Below, piece after piece: positions 16,325 to 24,613 of a stretch of DNA of 64,000 nt. The translations under genes were made by a program, and so were the position numbers. The first letter of the stretch is position 1; every line of letters begins with the position of its first letter. The notes under the pieces are model-generated. The model was not told where the DNA came from. It ran no database searches and saw only the letters and a program-made list of their open reading frames with translations. Origin of the DNA: G965216905 sp965216905 (lineage in GTDB: Bacteria; Actinomycetota; Acidimicrobiia; Spongiisociales; ZC4RG35); contig OZ244213.1 of the NCBI GenBank assembly GCA_965216905.1, positions 3,162,001 through 3,226,000 on the forward strand. Reading direction: 5' to 3'.

Positions 16325-18388
16325 GTGGTTCCAGAGAAGATTCGCAACGTGGCCCTGGTCGGCCACGGCGGGAGCGGCAAGACGTCCCTGGCGGAGGCCC
16401 TGCTCTTCGTAGCCGATGCAACCAACCGACACGGCTCACCCGACGCCGGCACCAGCATCCTCGACTTCGAACCCGAGGAGCACGAGCGCAAGATCTCGCT
16501 CGGGACGGCGGTTGCATCGGTCGACTGGCGCGGCCATCACATCAATCTCATCGACGCCCCCGGATACGCCGACTTCGCCGGCGATGCCCGGGCGGCATTG
16601 CGGGCGGCAGACCTTGCGCTCTTCGTCGTCTCCGCGGTCGATGGAGTGGAGGTCGGGACCGAACTGATGTGGAAGGCCGCGGCCGAGGAGAATCTTCCGA
16701 GAGCGGTGATCATCACCAAGCTCGATCGGGAACGGGCATCGTTCTCGAGGACCCTGGCCGAGCTCCGGGAAGCATTCGGGAAGCGGGTCGGCCCCATTCA
16801 CGTACCGATCGGCGAAGAGGCATCTCTTCATGGTCTCGCCCGAGTCGTGTCGCGAAACGCCTTCGTCTACGACGACGGAGCCAAGCGCGGGACCAAGACG
16901 GACGACGTCCCCGATCACGCCCGTCAGATCATCGAGTCGGCGCACATCGATCTGGTCGAGTCGGTCGTCGAGACCGACGAGGCGATGATGGAGGCCTACT
17001 TCGAGGGTATCGAACCCGATCGTGACGTGATGGTTGCCACCATCCATCGGGGCATGCTCGCCGGAGAGATCTACCCGGTTCTGGTGGCGTCGGCGACCAA
17101 GCTGATCGGAATCGACACCCTGGCCGAGTTCCTCATCGACTTCGGACCGAATCCGCAGGAACGCAAGCTGCCGATCGAGGGCGACGATCCGCCGGCCGGC
17201 TCCGCCGACGCACCGCTGCTCGCCAACGTGTTCAAGACACTGTCGGATCCCTTCGTCGGCCGGATCTCCCTCTTCCGGGTCTTCTCGGGGCCGCTGGCTC
17301 ACGACGACGTCGTCGATTTCGTCAACCCCGACGGGACGACCGGCCACGCCCGGATGCACAATTTGTTCGAACTCCAGGGCAAGGAGCACACCCCGGTCGA
17401 GACGCTGCGGGCCGGCGCCATCGCCGCCGTTGCCAAGATCGATGGGCTCGAGACCGGTGCGACCCTCCGATCTTCCAACAGCGATCGCGTCTTTCGCCCC
17501 GTCGTGTATCCGCGACCGGTGATGGAGATGGCGATCAACCCCCGCTCCAACCAAGACGAGGACAAGCTGTCGGTCGCCCTGTCCCGCATGCTGGAAGAAG
17601 ATCCGACGCTGTCGGTGGAGCGGCGGGCCGAGACCCACGAAACGATCCTCGCCGGGCTGGGAGACGCCCATCTGGATGTCACGCTGCAACGGATCGCCCG
17701 CAAGTACGGCGTGGAGGTGGACACGGCGACTCCCACGATCGCCTACCGGGAGACGATCACGAGCTCGGCCGAAGTCGAGGGCAAGCACAAAAAGCAATCC
17801 GGTGGCCGAGGCCAGTTCGGGGTTGCCATCGTCAAGTTCTCTCCTCGACCGCGCGGAGCCGGCTACGAGTTCATCGACTCGATCAAGGGTGGCTCGATCC
17901 CGCGTCAGTTCATCCCGGCGGTCGATCGCGGGGTGCAGCAGGCGCTCGAGCGCGGAATGCTCGCCGGCTTCCCGGTCGTCGATGTCGCCGCCGAGGTACT
18001 CGACGGGAAGTACCACTCGGTCGACTCCGACGAGATGTCGTTCCGCATGGCGGGGGTCGCGGCGGTGAAGGCCGCTTCCCAGGCGCTCCGGCCGGCGCTC
18101 CTCGAACCGATCGTCCACCTCACCATCCGCGTTCCGGAGCAATACACCGGAGATGTCATGGGCGACATCAACTCCAAGCGCGGCCGGGTCTTGGGGATGG
18201 ACAGCGATGGCTCCTCCCGGGTGATCGAGGCCGAGGCTCCGATGGCCGAAGTCCAGCGCTATGCGGTCGACCTGCGGTCGATGACCAGCGGTCGGGGCAC
18301 CTTCGAGATGGTGTTCGACCATTACGCCGAGGTCCCCCACCAGGAGGCGGCCAAGGTCATTGCATCATTCGAGGACGACGAGGCGTGA
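16325..18388 (+). CDS. Elongation factor G-like protein (EF-G2 type)
   Basis: A 687-aa translational GTPase. The P-loop GHGGSGKTSL (about residue 13), DAPGYADF (G3, about 78) and TKLD (G4, about 134) are seen. G4 has T in place of N, and the effector region is divergent, as in the actinobacterial second EF-G (EF-G2) rather than the main fusA, which normally sits with rpsL-rpsG. Domains II-V follow, ending in the usual RGxF. The start GTG 16325 has AGGAGG at 16315-16320. It is followed directly by citrate synthase (overlapping region), suggesting cotranscription. Confidence 0.88.
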   Translation: MVPEKIRNVALVGHGGSGKTSLAEALLFVADATNRHGSPDAGTSILDFEPEEHERKISLGTAVASVDWRGHHINLIDAPGYADFAGDARAALRAADLALFVVSAVDGVEVGTELMWKAAAEENLPRAVIITKLDRERASFSRTLAELREAFGKRVGPIHVPIGEEASLHGLARVVSRNAFVYDDGAKRGTKTDDVPDHARQIIESAHIDLVESVVETDEAMMEAYFEGIEPDRDVMVATIHRGMLAGEIYPVLVASATKLIGIDTLAEFLIDFGPNPQERKLPIEGDDPPAGSADAPLLANVFKTLSDPFVGRISLFRVFSGPLAHDDVVDFVNPDGTTGHARMHNLFELQGKEHTPVETLRAGAIAAVAKIDGLETGATLRSSNSDRVFRPVVYPRPVMEMAINPRSNQDEDKLSVALSRMLEEDPTLSVERRAETHETILAGLGDAHLDVTLQRIARKYGVEVDTATPTIAYRETITSSAEVEGKHKKQSGGRGQFGVAIVKFSPRPRGAGYEFIDSIKGGSIPRQFIPAVDRGVQQALERGMLAGFPVVDVAAEVLDGKYHSVDSDEMSFRMAGVAAVKAASQALRPALLEPIVHLTIRVPEQYTGDVMGDINSKRGRVLGMDSDGSSRVIEAEAPMAEVQRYAVDLRSMTSGRGTFEMVFDHYAEVPHQEAAKVIASFEDDEA

Positions 18389-18402
18389 TGGGAGACGATC
18401 GG

Positions 18403-19689
18403 ATGACAGACGCAAGCCTGCGATATGGCGAGGGAGAATTGACGCTCGACGTCGTCGAGTCGGTCGAAGGCAACTCCGGGCTCGACATCTCCAAGCTTCG
18501 TGCATCATTGGACGTCGTCACTCTCGATCGCGGCTTCGGTAACACGGCCGAGAGCCCGTCGGCGATCAGCTACCTGGATGGCGAACGGGGGATCCTGCGA
18601 TACCGGGGCTACCCGATCGAACAGCTGGCCGACAACGCCGGATTTCTCGAAGTCGCATACTTGCTCAACTACGGCGAGCTTCCCTCGAAGTCGGAGCTCG
18701 AGGCCTTCGAGCAGTCCGTCACCAAACACACGCTGCTCCGAGAAGACATGAAGAATCTCTTCGAGGCGTTCCCGCACCGGGCGCACCCGATGCAGATCCT
18801 CGCGTCGGCCACGTCGGCCCTGGCGACGTATTACCCCGATGCGCTCGACCCGCATGACGAGGACGCCGTCGACATCAGCGCTCGCCGTCTGATCGCCAAG
18901 ATGCCGACCATGATCGCTTGGTCGTACAAGTACTCGGTCCATCAGCCGTACGTGTACCCCCGCAACGACCTCGAGTACGCGGCCAACTTCCTCAACATGA
19001 TGTTCTCGATTCCCGCCGAGGCCTACGAACCGCCGGACGACCTGGTTCGTGCCCTGAATGTCCTGTTGATCCTCCATGCGGACCACGGGCAGAACTGCTC
19101 TGCGTCGGCCGTTCGCCTGGTCGGCTCCGGCGAGGCGAACATCTTCTCGTCGGTTGCGGCTGGTATTCACGCCCTCTCGGGTCCGCTGCACGGTGGTGCC
19201 AACCAAGCAGTGCTGGAGATGTTGCATGACATGCACACGTCTGATTCGTCCGTCGACGACTACATCCGGCGTGCGAAGGACAAGAACGACCCGTTCCGGC
19301 TGATGGGATTCGGCCACCGCGTGTACAAGAACTTCGACCCCCGGGCCCAGATCATCAAGCGGATGGCCGACGAGGTGCTGGCCGGGCTGGGAGTCGAAGA
19401 CCCGCTGCTCGAAATCGCGATGCAGCTGGAGGAGGTCGCCCTCGAGGATGAGTACTTCGTCGAGCGAAGGCTCTACCCGAACGTCGACTTCTACTCGGGC
19501 ATCATCTATCGGGCGATGGGGTTTCCCACCGACATGTTCACCGTGCTCTTCGCACTCGGGCGCCTGCCCGGCTGGCTCTCACAGTGGCGGGAGATGTCGG
19601 CCGATCCGGCGACCCGCATCTTTCGACCCCGGCAGGTGTACGTGGGCCCCGACGTCCGGGACTGGGTCCCCCTCGACCAGCGAGGCTGA
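18403..19689 (+). CDS. gltA: Citrate synthase
   Basis: A 428-aa type II citrate synthase (acetyl-CoA plus oxaloacetate to citrate). With the ATG at 18403 the catalytic residues are His263 (GPLHGGAN), His305 (GFGHRVYKNFDPRA) and Asp362 (NVDFYSG), nearly the same numbers as in the E. coli enzyme, which supports this start. An ATG at 18388 and a GTG at 18385 are alternatives that would overlap the EF-G-like stop. A GGGAGA lies 7 nt before the chosen ATG. Confidence 0.95.
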   Translation: MTDASLRYGEGELTLDVVESVEGNSGLDISKLRASLDVVTLDRGFGNTAESPSAISYLDGERGILRYRGYPIEQLADNAGFLEVAYLLNYGELPSKSELEAFEQSVTKHTLLREDMKNLFEAFPHRAHPMQILASATSALATYYPDALDPHDEDAVDISARRLIAKMPTMIAWSYKYSVHQPYVYPRNDLEYAANFLNMMFSIPAEAYEPPDDLVRALNVLLILHADHGQNCSASAVRLVGSGEANIFSSVAAGIHALSGPLHGGANQAVLEMLHDMHTSDSSVDDYIRRAKDKNDPFRLMGFGHRVYKNFDPRAQIIKRMADEVLAGLGVEDPLLEIAMQLEEVALEDEYFVERRLYPNVDFYSGIIYRAMGFPTDMFTVLFALGRLPGWLSQWREMSADPATRIFRPRQVYVGPDVRDWVPLDQRG

Positions 19690-19705
19690 ATCGCCGATCC
19701 TCCGG

Positions 19706-20233
19706 TCAGTCGGTTGCGAGCGTCTCCGGCTGCTCCCCGTCGACGTCGGCGGCGCGTCCCACCGCGTCGGGAACCTCTTCGACGTACACCTCGCCCAGAT
19801 GTTCGCCGGTTCCTGCGTCGAACTCGGCAAGCGCCCGCTGCGATGGGGGATCGTCGGCCGAGTACGCGATCACCTGCCACCGCGGGCGGGAGCGGATCCC
19901 GGCGAACGCAATGGCCGCAGATGCATGTCCGATGGGGAAGGGCATCACTCGCGCCGCGGCGCCGAGCGCCGCCTCCTGGTCCGTCTCCAGCGGCCAGGAC
20001 GCGACGGCGTGGAGGACGCTGAGCACCCCGCAGAGGACCACGACCAGCCACGAGCCGCGTTCCGCCACCGCCAGCCAGACGGCGACGAGGGCGGCGACCA
20101 GGTACATCCCTGCCGCCAGCCGCCGCCGGCGCGGATCCGGAAACCGGTATGGGCCGACGATCGAAGCGTCGAGATCCTCGGGGACTCCTTCGGCGTCGGC
20201 GATCTCGCGCGGGATGTGGATTCCGTCCGTCAC
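19706..20233 (-). CDS. Membrane protein next to thrS, unknown function
   Basis: A 175-aa protein with two adjacent hydrophobic segments (about residues 40-80: AAGMYLVAALVAVWLAVA and WLVVVLCGVLSVLHAVA) and soluble ends. The GTG at 20233 overlaps the thrS stop and has GGAGGGAG 6 nt upstream, so it is translationally coupled to thrS. I do not recognise a family. The soluble C-terminal half (about 90 residues) includes IAYSADDPPSQRALAEFDAGTGEHLGEVYVEEV, a compact beta-like region. Confidence 0.7.
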   Translation of the reverse strand: MTDGIHIPREIADAEGVPEDLDASIVGPYRFPDPRRRRLAAGMYLVAALVAVWLAVAERGSWLVVVLCGVLSVLHAVASWPLETDQEAALGAAARVMPFPIGHASAAIAFAGIRSRPRWQVIAYSADDPPSQRALAEFDAGTGEHLGEVYVEEVPDAVGRAADVDGEQPETLATD

Positions 20234-22185
20234 GAGGCGCTCCCTCCGTGGTTTCCAGGTGGACGTGCCGCCTGACCGAGCTGTTTGACCGCAGTGTCGA
20301 GTGGCACTCCCCGGGACTCGCTTTCCTCGCCGTACCGGCGCAGTCCGACGGTCCGATCGTCCACGTCCCGGTCCCCCACCACCAGCACCGCTGGATGCTT
20401 GTCGGAGAGCGATCTCCGGATCTTCTCGCCCACGGTCTCCGAACTCCGATCGACCACGGCGCGGATGCCGCCGGCCTTCAGCGCCCGGACGACCTCGTCG
20501 GCGTAGGCGTCGTGACGATCGGCCACCGGGATCACGCTCGCTTGCACCGGCGCCAGCCACATGGGGAAGGCTCCGGCGTAGTGCTCGGTGAGCACCCCCA
20601 TGAAGCGCTCGATCGACCCGGCCTTGGCGCAGTGGATCATCACCGGCCGAACCGAGTGGTTGGCCGAATCGGTGTAGTCGATCTCGAATCGCTCCGGCAG
20701 GAAGAAGTCGACCTGGACGGTGGACATCTGCCACCGCCGCCCGATCGCGTCCCGAACGTGAACGTCGATCTTGGGACCGTAGAACGCCGCCTCCCGGTCG
20801 GCGACCTGGTAGTCGATGCCGCTGGCGTCCAAGGCGGAACGCAGGGCCTCGGTCGCCTCTTCCCATTGACCGTCGTCACCGATCGACTTGTCGGGATCCC
20901 GGGTCGAGAGATCCGCCTCGAACTGCTCGAAACCGAAGTCTCCCAGCCAGGTGAGAACGAAATCCAGATGCATCGCCAACTCCGATGCCAGCTGGTCACG
21001 AGTACAGAAGGTGTGGGAGTCATCCTGAGTGAATCCCCGGGCGCGCAGCAGCCCGTGGACCACGCCTGATCGCTCGTACCGATATACCCCGCCGAGTTCG
21101 GACAGCCGGATCGGAAGCTCGCGATACGAGCGGCCGGCGGCCCGGTAGATCAGCACGTGAAAGGGGCAGTTCATCGGCTTCACCCGGTAGGCGTCGGAGC
21201 CGTCGATCTCCATGCCCGGGTACATGTTCTCGTCGAAGTAGCCGATGTGTCCGGAGGTCTTCCACAGCACTTCTTTGGCGAGATGGGGGGTGAAGACGAA
21301 GTCGAAGCCGTACCGCTCGTGCAAGTGGCGGCTGTGGTCCTCGATCACCTTGCGGAGCATGCCCCCTTTGGGGTGCCAGACCGACAACCCCGCTCCGAGC
21401 TCACGCGGAAAGCTGAAGAGGTCCAGGTGGGGACCCAGGCGGCGGTGATCGCGGCGCTGTGCCTCCTCCAACCGGTGTAGGTAGCCGTCGAGCGCAGCAC
21501 TCGACTCCCACGCGGTCCCATAGATCCGCTGGAGCTGAGGGTTGTCCTCACTCCCCCGCCAGTAGGCACCGGCGGTCCGCAGGAGTTTGAAGGCCTTCAG
21601 ACGCCCGGTCGACGGGAGGTGAGGTCCGCGGCACAGATCGACGAATGCCTCGTTGCGATAGACGGTGACCTCGGGACCCTCGGACACTTCGCCGGGATCC
21701 ACCGACTCGATGATCTCGACCTTGAAGGGGTGCTCTTCGAACATCCCCAGGGCGGTCTCGCGGTGATACTCCTCCCGCTCGAACGACTGGTCGGCGGCGA
21801 CGATCGCCCTCATGCGCTCCTCGATCGCCTCGAGGTCCTCCGGGGTGAATGGCCGCCCGACGTCGAAGTCGTAGTAGAACCCGTCCTCGATCGGCGGGCC
21901 GATGGCGAAGGTTGCTCCGGGAAACAACCCGAGCACGGCCTGGGCGAGGATGTGGGCCGCCGAGTGGCGCATCACGTGGCGCCCCTCCTCGGTCGACTCG
22001 GTGATGATCTCCAGATCTCCGTCCTCGGTCAGCGGACGATGCAGGTCGACGAGTATGCCTCGATGGCGGACCGCCACTGCCGCCCTGGCGAGGCGTGGAC
22101 CGATCTGTTCGGCGACGGCGAGACCGGTGACCCCGCTCTCGTGTTGTTGGATGGAACCGTCCGGCAGACGGAGGGAGATAGGCAC
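20230..22185 (-). CDS. thrS: Threonyl-tRNA synthetase
   Basis: A 651-aa class II synthetase with TGS, editing (HSAAHILAQAV about residue 72), catalytic and anticodon domains in the standard order. The zinc-site region VKPMNCPFHVLIY and class II motif 2 (LRARGFTQDDSHTFC) are seen, as is the C-terminal QVDFFLPERFEIDY part of the active site. The start is GTG 22185 (MPISLRLPDGS); there is no Shine-Dalgarno sequence. A -10 box TACCCT on the minus strand at 22222-22217 implies a short leader of about 25 nt. I see no T-box-like leader. Confidence 0.95.
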   Translation of the reverse strand: MPISLRLPDGSIQQHESGVTGLAVAEQIGPRLARAAVAVRHRGILVDLHRPLTEDGDLEIITESTEEGRHVMRHSAAHILAQAVLGLFPGATFAIGPPIEDGFYYDFDVGRPFTPEDLEAIEERMRAIVAADQSFEREEYHRETALGMFEEHPFKVEIIESVDPGEVSEGPEVTVYRNEAFVDLCRGPHLPSTGRLKAFKLLRTAGAYWRGSEDNPQLQRIYGTAWESSAALDGYLHRLEEAQRRDHRRLGPHLDLFSFPRELGAGLSVWHPKGGMLRKVIEDHSRHLHERYGFDFVFTPHLAKEVLWKTSGHIGYFDENMYPGMEIDGSDAYRVKPMNCPFHVLIYRAAGRSYRELPIRLSELGGVYRYERSGVVHGLLRARGFTQDDSHTFCTRDQLASELAMHLDFVLTWLGDFGFEQFEADLSTRDPDKSIGDDGQWEEATEALRSALDASGIDYQVADREAAFYGPKIDVHVRDAIGRRWQMSTVQVDFFLPERFEIDYTDSANHSVRPVMIHCAKAGSIERFMGVLTEHYAGAFPMWLAPVQASVIPVADRHDAYADEVVRALKAGGIRAVVDRSSETVGEKIRRSLSDKHPAVLVVGDRDVDDRTVGLRRYGEESESRGVPLDTAVKQLGQAARPPGNHGGSAS

Positions 22186-22216
22186 GGTTGAGACTCGTTG
22201 ATCGAAGACGAACGGA

Positions 22217-22226
22217 AGGGTACCCT
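22217..22226. promoter_or_regulatory. Symmetric divergent -10 element AGGGTACCCT
   Basis: Second copy of the palindrome seen at 7521-7530, here between divergent thrS (31 nt away) and the gene at 22361 (134 nt away). It provides TACCCT on both strands. The shared core extends to AGGGTACCCTCGC at both sites. Confidence 0.45.
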
Positions 22227-22360
22227 CGCGCCGGCGGGTCCTGGCTCCGTTTTCGAAAGGGGACCATGCCGTCCGTCCGTTCCGCGAAGTCGTCCGCACT
22301 GCGATACGCTCCAGGACGCCACCGCGGCCAGGCCAAGCCGGAACGACGCTCGCCCAGCGA

Positions 22361-23203
22361 ATGAGGAACACGGGATTGGACCCCAAGAAGATCGTCACCA
22401 GCATCATCCCCGGCACCACGATTCGGGAGCTCTCGTCGTCTTCGAACCGGGTCTACCGGTTGTTGGAGGAGAACGGCGCTTCCAGCGTGGTCAAGGTCTA
22501 CGCCACCGCGGCCCGCGAGCGTCGGGAACGACATGCGCTGGAGGCGCTGGCCGGAGTGCCTGGCGTTCCGGAGATCTTGGAAAGGGGCGCAACCGAGGGC
22601 TCCGCCTGGATCCGGATGACCGACGGAGGTTCTTGGAACCTGGCGACGCTTCCCAAGAATCTCGACATCGTGGCGGAGGCCGGAAGATTGCTGCGGGGGG
22701 TGCACGACTCACAGGGCGCGATCACCAATCTCGGGACGGGCATCGATGGCGCCTACGTCGAGAGTCACTTCCGCTCGACGCTCGACCGCCTCGAGCGGTA
22801 CCGGAGACGGCTCGGTTTGACCGCCGACACACTCGAACGGGCGCGGGAATCTCACCGGACGCCGCAGGCGAGCACGCCGGTTCCCGCCCACACGCGGCCG
22901 GCACCGAAGAGCTTCCTGGTCGGGGACGACAGCGGCGTGACGCTCATCGCCTGGGAGTGGGCCACGCTGGCGCCGCCCGAGTGGGATCTGAGCTTCGCCA
23001 GCTGGCAACTGACCCGGGTTTTGGGGCAGGACGCCGCCGAGGCGCTGTGGAAGGGGTACGGAGCATCGTTCCCGCAGTACCGGCTCAAACCGTGGGTCGC
23101 CTATCACTCCGCCACCGCCATGCTGGAAGCGGCCGAGCAGCGAGATGGTCGACTCGACGACCTCCGGTACCTGGTCGACGACCTCACCGATTCGCTCGAC
23201 TGA
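22361..23203 (+). CDS. Aminoglycoside/choline-kinase-fold phosphotransferase, likely catalytically degenerate
   Basis: A 280-aa protein with the two-lobed APH-type kinase layout: VYRLLEENGASSVVKVY (nucleotide loop and lysine, about residues 31-46), GSAWIRM hinge region, and a late WEWATLAPPEWDLSF segment. The usual Brenner motif HxDxxxxN reads HTRPAPKSF here, and the metal-binding Asp of the later I-D-W-E segment is Ala (LIAWEW), so two key acidic residues are missing. It may be a pseudokinase or may use other residues. The ATG at 22361 has no clear ribosome binding site. It is divergent from thrS. Confidence 0.65.
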   Translation: MRNTGLDPKKIVTSIIPGTTIRELSSSSNRVYRLLEENGASSVVKVYATAARERRERHALEALAGVPGVPEILERGATEGSAWIRMTDGGSWNLATLPKNLDIVAEAGRLLRGVHDSQGAITNLGTGIDGAYVESHFRSTLDRLERYRRRLGLTADTLERARESHRTPQASTPVPAHTRPAPKSFLVGDDSGVTLIAWEWATLAPPEWDLSFASWQLTRVLGQDAAEALWKGYGASFPQYRLKPWVAYHSATAMLEAAEQRDGRLDDLRYLVDDLTDSLD

Positions 23204-23328
23204 ACGAAATCGGGCGGCGCCGGCTCCGACTCGCTTCGGCCATTCTCTCGGCGCCGGCGGTTCGCGAAATCCCGGCTTGTGGTCTTCCGCGTTTCTAGGA
23301 TGGCCGAGTCATCCTCCAAAGAACTCCG

Positions 23329-23586
23329 ATGCCCCAGGGACGACCGACCGGCGCCAGCGCGATGAGCCCAGATCCCGGCTTCCCGGGGCCTGCCACGCCC
23401 GCCCCCGGCATCCCCGGTCAAGGCACCCCCGGTCAAGGCACCCCCGGTCAAGGCACCATGCTCCTTCTGGTGGGTGATCCCGCCCATCTGCCGGCCGGGG
23501 CCGACGACCTTCCATGCCCATGGTGTCACGCCCCGACCATGGAGTCGGACCCGCGCTGTCCGGCATGTGGTCGGAGGTTCGGCTGA
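23329..23586 (+). CDS. Zinc-ribbon protein with Pro/Gly repeat linker
   Basis: An 85-aa protein. Residues 20-43 are Pro/Gly-rich and include three copies of a five-residue repeat (GQGTP), coded by a 15-bp tandem repeat. The C-terminus holds a zinc ribbon of two CPxC pairs (CPWC and CPAC), at about residues 63-81. It could dock to a partner or nucleic acid. The start could also be a later ATG at 23362 or 23458, which would leave out the linker. The minus strand is also open here, but only the plus frame yields a recognisable domain. Confidence 0.6.
   Translation: MPQGRPTGASAMSPDPGFPGPATPAPGIPGQGTPGQGTPGQGTMLLLVGDPAHLPAGADDLPCPWCHAPTMESDPRCPACGRRFG
23412..23456. repeat. Three tandem copies of a 15-bp repeat
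   Basis: The unit CCCCGGTCAAGGCAC is repeated three times without mismatch inside the zinc-ribbon gene. Since 15 is a multiple of three, copy-number change would not shift the frame. Such exact repeats change easily by slippage. Confidence 0.85.
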
Positions 23587-23590
23587 CGGT

Positions 23591-24511
23591 TCAGACTCCC
23601 TCCACCGGCGGCGAGGCGACATCCGGCACCACTGCCCGTGTGAACGATCGATCGACGTGGTCGAGCTCGAACCCGAGCCGGTCGTAGAGCTCCAAGCCGC
23701 CGTGGTTGTCGGAGTCCACGTACAGCATCGCCACGCGAGCGCCCTCCGACTCCGATAGCCAGCGCAGGCCCTCCAGGACCATCGCCCGGCCCAGCCCCCG
23801 CCCTCGATGTTGCGGCGCCACTGCGATGACATAGATCTCGCCGATACGGCGGTCGTGCATCTTGGTCCAGCAGAACCCGACCAGCGCCCCGTCCTCCCAG
23901 GCCATTCGGAAGCCGTCGGCGGAGAACCACCCCTGTCGCATCCGATCGGTGAGGATCTCGGTCGTCCATGCGCCATTCTCGGGATGCCACGCAAAGGCGG
24001 CATTGTTGAGAGACAGCCATACCTCCTCGTCCCGACCTGGTCGGAAGCCTTGCACCGTCACGCCGGCGGGGAACTCGGGACGCTGGGGATGCGGGAGGGA
24101 TCGACGCAACTGCCGGAGCTCGCGCTCGGGTTCGAATCCGGAGTCCCGGAGGGCGGCCACCACGGGCGCCGAGAACGCCCATGCCCGGACCAACGTGCCG
24201 CGCCGTGCTCGGACCAGTCCGACTCCGATCTCAACGACGCGATCCATCATGTCGGCATTCCGGTGGAGCGGGTGAACGGCCATCTCCATCGCCCAGGTGC
24301 CGCGGTCGTCGGTGGGCTTTGCGGTGACATATCCGATCGGCGATCCATCGACCTCGATCAGCCGGTCTTCGGAGTCCCGGTTACCCCCGGCGATCAGGTC
24401 GAGATACTTGTGCTCACCGATTGGAGCATGACCATCACAGGTGGTGATCACTTCGAAGAGCTCTCTCAGCGCCTCGAGATCGCCTTCACCGGACACCCTC
24501 CTCGTCTCCAC
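23591..24511 (-). CDS. mshD: Mycothiol synthase
   Basis: A 306-aa tandem GNAT protein that acetylates the cysteinyl amine of Cys-GlcN-Ins, the last step of mycothiol synthesis. The C-terminal GNAT domain has the acetyl-CoA motif VAPQHRGRGLGRAMV and then LYVDSDNHGGLELYDRLGF, both hallmarks of MshD; the N-terminal domain is degenerate, as usual. I prefer GTG 24511, which lies 7 nt after a TACGGT -10 box; a GTG three codons upstream (24520) overlaps that box. It ends 4 bases from the zinc-ribbon gene, convergent. Confidence 0.9.
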   Translation of the reverse strand: METRRVSGEGDLEALRELFEVITTCDGHAPIGEHKYLDLIAGGNRDSEDRLIEVDGSPIGYVTAKPTDDRGTWAMEMAVHPLHRNADMMDRVVEIGVGLVRARRGTLVRAWAFSAPVVAALRDSGFEPERELRQLRRSLPHPQRPEFPAGVTVQGFRPGRDEEVWLSLNNAAFAWHPENGAWTTEILTDRMRQGWFSADGFRMAWEDGALVGFCWTKMHDRRIGEIYVIAVAPQHRGRGLGRAMVLEGLRWLSESEGARVAMLYVDSDNHGGLELYDRLGFELDHVDRSFTRAVVPDVASPPVEGV

Positions 24512-24613
24512 CGTCAGCACCGTACCCGTTCCCTCCGGTCACGAACCAGACCGAAGGGGTGCGCTCGCAGCCATCCTGGAGTCACCGGTTGCTTCTCCTA
24601 CACTTGAAGGGGG

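Noticed and set aside
15541..16491. N-terminal extension of the patA frame, which would give a 615-residue protein
   Set aside because: The extra part is antisense-like, Arg/Gly-rich and overlaps all of pgsA; the GTG at 15540 overlaps the pgsA stop and gives the normal length.
22186..22360. T-box riboswitch for thrS
   Set aside because: The likely leader is only about 25 nt, too short for a T-box, and no T-box core sequence is seen.
23412..23456. Tandem repeats as a CRISPR array
   Set aside because: The units are 15 bp and directly adjacent, with no spacers and no cas genes.
23309..23566. Minus-strand frame with repeated GCLDR units at the 15-bp repeats
   Set aside because: The plus-strand frame encodes a zinc ribbon; the minus frame has no domain.
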